Made by a program: the position numbers and the translations under genes. Shown one piece after another: positions 61,768-64,000 of a stretch of DNA of 64,000 nucleotides (position 1 is its first letter; each line of letters opens with the position of its first letter). Under the pieces are notes generated by a model, which saw only the letters and a program-made list of their open reading frames with translations, was not told the DNA's origin and ran no database searches. The stretch is from Neelides folsomi (lineage: Eukaryota > Arthropoda > Collembola > Neelipleona > Neelidae): positions 124,001 through 188,000 of the forward strand of contig JAQGBZ010000052.1 in assembly GCA_034687125.1 (NCBI GenBank), given 5' to 3'.

Positions 61768-63826
61768 TTTCTCTCAATGTTTAATTCTTTCCAATTCTCT
61801 TTTCAAATCCACAATATTCAAAAATTTTAATTTTTCAGTCAGAAATAGTGTTCAGTCCACAAATAAAAAATCCAAATTACAATTAACAATAAAACTAAAA
61901 TTCAACACTTTTTATTAAATTCAATGTTTGTTAGTTGATCCTTAAACTTATGTGGTTTAATTGAACTTCAACAGCTCCGAACTGATCGAGAGACTGAATT
62001 GGAATAAGAGCGAATGTCAGACAAAGTGGAACAAGAAAAGGGAGAGAATTTAGGAAAAATATTTCGCAAAGGAAAACCCTGATTCTGGGAACGATTGAAC
62101 AAAGTTAGTATGAATTCTATGAAGAGAATGAGGAGAGAGATTTAACACTGATAGGACAATCTCGTCTATTGTACTAGGATGAGTAAATCCCCGCGAATTA
62201 AGTATGGTTAGTGAAGAGGATTCTCTGACTCACTATTTATTATAAATTGAGACGAGAATAATTATTTCTTGTGAAACTCCCATTCACCGACTGAGGGGAA
62301 GAAGAGCGATTGCATTATAAAATATCTTCTTATTTACCTTTAACCATCTTCATGTGTCTCTTTATTGAGGATCTTTAACTATTGTTATTCTGATCCTTAT
62401 TGTTATTACACTTTTATGCATTCTAACAATACTTCTTCGCTGTCTTTATTCATTTATTTATTATTATTACCCTTCTACTTTTACTACATAAATGCACAAA
62501 GCATCAAAGCATAGAAGAATGAAAGTTCTATCAAATAAAGCATAGTTATAAATTTATAAAATATTCAAGATGCTTCCATGTACCTTAGTTAAATATAAGG
62601 GATAGTTAAAGTCAGTTAAAAGCTTTGCTAAAGCTGGTGCATGTGGATTAGCAATTCTCCTCAGTAACCACTTCAAGACCGTGAGACTTCCAATTATCAT
62701 TTCAACAATCAAATAATCGAGAATAGAACATGGAATATTATTCCATACATTCCGAACACCAGTTTACTTATATGAACCATATATAAGAAAATGTAAGGAT
62801 GAGTGTTGTATAACAATAACGTAATTGGAATATTTTAAAATTATAAAAATGGTATAATTTATTTTCATATGTACATTAAATGCATTGGTGAATTAGGAAA
62901 ATAATGTGATATTTATTATGCACGAAGTAGGTGAATAAGTGAAGATGGAATTGCAGTGTGCATTTGAAGTGTGTCATTGAGGAGTCTTCACTTTGAACAA
63001 TGGGATTTTTATTGTTACTTGGTTTTCCCCCCTCAGCCTGAGGGCCTCAGGTAAGAAAAATGCAATGGGAGAGGTGGAATTTGAAATCTAAATAAATTTA
63101 ATGGATCGAGGTTGAATGTCAAGACAAGGGGGGAAATTGGAAGGGATAGTTCTCATATTGAATCTTTTATTTAATATGCAATTCACTTTTATGCACCATA
63201 TTAAGAGGGCAATTAAGTTCAAGAAAGGTTATGTGCATCAAATTAAGATGGTTAAAAAGATAAAATATTACCAAAGATTGTTTAATGGCCATTCTTATAT
63301 TTGAAATGGAAGGGCTGTGTTTAAAACTGGCCATTCGAAATGTTCACTTTCATTGTTCCTTTGTTCTGTTGTTTTAGGTTTGATGATGACAAATTGGTTC
63401 TTATATTGCAGTGGAAGTGGTCTTGGCATTTGCTCATGAATTTATTATTTACATGAAGTAGGGCGTTCTGAATCTCAATTTAATTTCAAGCAAATAAAAC
63501 TTGAAACATTTACTGGCCTTACTGGAGCTATTAAGAGCTGTTCATTTTTTAAGCAATGAAAACAGATTTCTTTCCGCTTCAAAAGATAAAACTGATACCA
63601 AGTGATTGTTGAACCAATTTATGTTACAAATTTAAATGATACCAGGTTAGAAAATAACAATTACATTAAGTAAGAATTATGAATTTAAAAAACGCAACAT
63701 TGATTGTAAAATATTGTATATTTATTAATAGTTTATTGGTTAAATGCTGTAATAATTTATTTTTGGGCAACATTTAAATTAATGAAATTATTCAATATTT
63801 TCTCTATAACTTACAAAGCCAGAACT
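61768..63826. other. Right-hand spacer
   Basis: Mostly AT-rich non-coding DNA. The first part should hold the promoter of the secreted-protein gene. Short open frames, for example at 63116-63304, lack any domain or splice support. Confidence 0.4.
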
Positions 63827-63900
63827 GAAAATCATTTTGCCAGACCTAAATTCCTATCTCAAAAATATTTTGTATACTTGGTCTGGCAAAATTATTTTTC
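63827..63900. repeat. 74-bp hairpin with 20-bp arms
   Basis: GAAAATCATTTTGCCAGACC (63827-63846) and GGTCTGGCAAAATTATTTTTC (63880-63900) are near-perfect reverse complements round a 33-base loop. It could be a miniature inverted-repeat element or an RNA hairpin of microRNA-precursor size. Nothing here decides between them. Confidence 0.65.
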
Positions 63901-64000
63901 ATTCCGATAGGTTCCTTTACAATTAATTTCAGCCTATTTTAAAATTTCAGTTAAATTCATAATCCGATTCTGACTCTGATACATTTATGGAAACTTTTGA

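Overview
Eukaryotic nuclear DNA, almost certainly from an arthropod or another ecdysozoan. It is AT-rich between genes. Its introns are mostly 60-600 bp with GT...AG borders and short acceptors such as TTTTAG or TTTCAG. I assembled the gene models by hand, chaining open frames through splice sites whose phases agree. The gene set is animal: muscle myosin heavy chain, myosin V, Dsp1-like HMGB, Acinus, ILRUN, PSMD13/Rpn9 and RpS11. I cannot name the species.

Layout. 0.7-5.1 kb: ILRUN-like gene (+) converging on a two-HMG-box gene (-), with stop codons only 25 bp apart. 7.1-13.8 kb: a complete 12-exon class V myosin (-). 15.3-18.8 kb: Acinus (-). 19.8-20.3 kb: a decaying C2H2 zinc-finger fragment. 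21.6-23.5 kb: a seven-exon gene (+) that reads in frame from a Star-like FkbM domain into a GalNAc-transferase-type beta-trefoil lectin domain. 23.9-24.2 kb: a second dead zinc-finger fragment. 24.5-26.3 kb: proteasome subunit Rpn9 (+). 26.9-30.2 kb: a large single-pass low-complexity protein (-). 30.8-31.9 kb: a hAT-like non-autonomous transposon with an imperfect 8-bp target-site duplication and nested hairpins. 32.7-33.9 kb: RpS11 (-) with two tandem, alternative versions of exon 2. 34.7-36.1 kb: a secreted mucin-like plus beta-trefoil gene (-). 36.8-49.4 kb: gene-poor, with a spectrin-repeat exon, an orphan subtilase-like exon, a zinc-finger fragment, TATA-box-like sites and small ORFs. 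49.5-58.3 kb: a 22-coding-exon muscle myosin heavy chain (+). 58.8-59.7 kb: an unrecognised acidic protein (-) with two possible first exons. 60.5-61.1 kb: a second non-autonomous transposon. 61.2-61.8 kb: a small secreted protein (-). The rest, to 64 kb, is non-coding apart from a 74-bp hairpin.

The genes form no shared pathway; most are housekeeping or muscle genes. The most unusual items are the duplicated, phase-matched RpS11 exon, which predicts two ribosomal protein isoforms differing in the N-terminal region, and the FkbM-lectin fusion.
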